The translations under genes were made by a program, and so were the position numbers. Shown in pieces: positions 62,588 through 64,000 of a DNA stretch of 64,000 nucleotides; position 1 is the first letter of the stretch; every line of letters starts with the position of its first letter. The DNA comes from Lasioglossum baleicum. Lineage: Eukaryota; Arthropoda; Insecta; Hymenoptera; Halictidae. Under the pieces are notes generated by a model. That model did no database searches. It was not told where the DNA came from and was given only the letters and a program-made list of their open reading frames with translations. The stretch is from assembly GCF_051020765.1 (NCBI RefSeq), contig NW_027469298.1, forward strand, positions 1 through 64,000. The letters are read 5' to 3'.

Positions 62588-62885
62588 GAACGCTGCCGCC
62601 TTACTACGCTACGTAGTAATATTTCACTGGACCGAAAAGTATAAACAGAAGTTTACTTTATTTCACTGCTTGGTTTGAGGTTTTAGCTGTGAGAATGGGG
62701 CACTCAATGCCGATGTATACAAGTTATAAACATAAGATAATGGGGCGGGAAATGCCAGAATGGCCAAAGATCGAACATCAAGAGACGATCAGTCGAAAAA
62801 AGCCACGAGAGTGTAAAGGTTCAGTGCAGCAGAGAGAATTCTGTTTTAAATTTTTTGGAAAAGATTTGTTACCTATCAACTAAAA
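62588..62885 (+). other. 5' part of the piggyBac-type element
   Basis: GC-richer DNA begins abruptly at gcacgaacgctgccgcc, with a perfect hairpin, ttactacg-cta-cgtagtaa, at 62601-62619. I see no TTAA and no CCC-type terminal repeat at the boundary with the arm, so the true transposon end may be lost or diverged. A 64-codon frame at 62689-62883 precedes the transposase but resembles nothing I know. Confidence 0.45.
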
Positions 62886-64000
62886 ATGTTGAGGGAACAA
62901 AGCGATAGTGACTCATCGAGTGAGATATTAGTACCACGCAAACGTAGGCGTGCAGTACCATTGCCTTCTTCAGGTAGTGACAGTGAATCCGATAGTTCAC
63001 TAAGGGATATCGGAACTAGTGATCCAAACGAGTGGTTTGAACCGCGAGGCAACCAACCAAATATTATATCTTTCACAAGTCCCCATGGTGCCAAACTTTC
63101 TAATGTACAAGTGCGACATTGTAAAAAAGTAGAAGATTTTTATGGGCCTTACGTGACGGAGACCATGTTTGAACATATAGCAGAACAAACAAATATTTAT
63201 GCCGCACAAAGCAGAGTGGACTCCGATCGTTGCAATAAGTGGGTGCCAACAGATAAAAATGAAATAAAGCGGTTTTTTGGACTGATTTTGTGGATGGGAT
63301 TAGTAAAATTGCCATCTTTGAGTCTATATTGGTCCCAGGATCCAATGTTTGGTCACACATTTCCACAAAAAATAATGTGTAGAGATCGCTTTCAAAACCT
63401 CATGAGAATGTTGCATTTTGCTGACAACACAAGAGTTGATGCTTCCAACCGTCTGTCAAAGGTTGAATTTGTTCTAAACGAACTGAACGCAAATTTTAAG
63501 AAATATTATGAACCCACCGAAATGATATGCATCGACGAGTCGATAATACCATTCCGTGGACGGATTGTACTTAGACAGTACATGAAGCAAAAGAGGCACA
63601 GGTATGGGATTAAAATATTTAAATTGTGCTGCAGTAAGAATTATACCTACAGTTATCGCGTCTACACTGGAAAAACATTGGACAAAGAAAATATAACACC
63701 CACAAATGTTGTTCTGAATTTGTGTGAAGATTTGTTTGAAAAAGGCCATACCTTATGTACAGACAATTATTCTACGAGTGTAGATTTAGCAAACAAATTA
63801 ATATCAAAGAATATGCATTTGATTGGTACCCTTCGGCCAAATCGAAAACAAAATCCAAAGGCAGTTGTGACAACCAAACTGAGACGGGGAGAAGTTATTG
63901 CAAAAGAAAACAGGAACGGAATTACCGTCATGAAGTGGAAGGACAAGAGGGATGTTTTAGTTCTTTCAACCAAACATTCTAAAGAAATGGAAAACGTAAC
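62886..64000 (+). CDS. piggyBac-family transposase, N-terminal 371 aa, cut by window edge
   Basis: A cut-and-paste DNA transposase of the piggyBac superfamily, open for 371 codons to the window end. Residues 1-50 are acidic and Ser-rich with a basic patch PRKRRR, likely a nuclear signal, as in the family's disordered N terminus. The dimerisation and catalytic region follows: FGLILWMGLVKLPSLSLYWS at 131-150, then the first catalytic Asp217 in CIDESIIPFRGR, and Asp293 in CTDNYSTS. LIGTLRPNRK at 312-321 and WKDKRDVLVLST at 351-362 are typical. The third Asp (GGVD..D motif) would lie past the edge. ATG 62886 is the first in a frame open since a stop at 62847. No stop or frameshift is seen; a recent or domesticated copy is possible. 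Confidence 0.93.
   Translation, partial: MLREQSDSDSSSEILVPRKRRRAVPLPSSGSDSESDSSLRDIGTSDPNEWFEPRGNQPNIISFTSPHGAKLSNVQVRHCKKVEDFYGPYVTETMFEHIAEQTNIYAAQSRVDSDRCNKWVPTDKNEIKRFFGLILWMGLVKLPSLSLYWSQDPMFGHTFPQKIMCRDRFQNLMRMLHFADNTRVDASNRLSKVEFVLNELNANFKKYYEPTEMICIDESIIPFRGRIVLRQYMKQKRHRYGIKIFKLCCSKNYTYSYRVYTGKTLDKENITPTNVVLNLCEDLFEKGHTLCTDNYSTSVDLANKLISKNMHLIGTLRPNRKQNPKAVVTTKLRRGEVIAKENRNGITVMKWKDKRDVLVLSTKHSKEMENV

Noticed and set aside
62601..62619. The hairpin ttactacg-cta-cgtagtaa as the piggyBac terminal repeat.
   Set aside because: It is a local palindrome, not an element end, lacks an adjacent TTAA, and its partner at the far end is outside the window.
62689..62883. 64-codon frame just upstream of the piggyBac transposase, as a possible first exon or accessory gene.
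   Set aside because: No family resemblance, no splice evidence readable by eye and only 64 codons. More likely transposon 5' leader.

Overview
This window is a gene-poor, repeat-built stretch of an insect nuclear genome. I find no single-copy host gene. The arthropod assignment rests on two env-bearing Ty3/gypsy (errantivirus-type) elements, a mariner, a piggyBac-family transposase and an extremely AT-rich mitochondrial insert that reads with the invertebrate mitochondrial code (TGA as Trp, AGA as Ser, ATA as Met). Mitochondrial DNA this AT-rich suggests Hymenoptera, perhaps a bee, but the order is inference only.

Layout. (1) 1-29 and 7089-38127: a head-to-tail ~312-bp satellite, roughly 82 diverged monomers. 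It is interrupted by element A (30-7088, minus strand, two LTRs), a solo LTR (20369-20798, minus) and element B (~29848-34784, plus, internally deleted). The solo LTR and element B belong to the same family. All of these coding regions are decayed. (2) 38128-51499: an unrelated ~343-bp satellite that changes orientation at about 39.1-39.5, 42.3 and 47.2 kb. One inverted block of the 312-bp satellite sits at the first switch, and a ~0.8-kb inverted duplication with private variants lies inside. (3) 51500-62587: an AT-rich unit whose two ends are long inverted repeats made of three repeat families in mirrored order (115 bp, ~51 bp, ~80 bp). The core holds 12S rRNA(+), cytochrome b(-), ND6(-), ND4L(+), ND4(+) and ND5(+). 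(4) 62588-64000: the start of a piggyBac-type element whose transposase frame is still open at the window edge.

The central result is the mitochondrial unit. Gene order and strands match the ancestral insect mitochondrial map read along the minority strand, starting in the control region, with 16S+ND1 missing between 12S and cytochrome b and the ND3-to-COI side missing after ND5. The repeat arm next to 12S therefore sits where a control region should be, and the other end carries the same arrays inverted. A full-length mariner with an intact 341-codon transposase sits inside ND4, flanked by TA on both sides. This marks the block as nuclear (a NUMT) and places the mariner after the transfer.

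The elements form a nested history: satellites, then old retroelements and the mitochondrial insert, then mariner and piggyBac with intact frames. The setting looks like pericentromeric or other heterochromatin. Nothing in the window suggests a working host operon or pathway.
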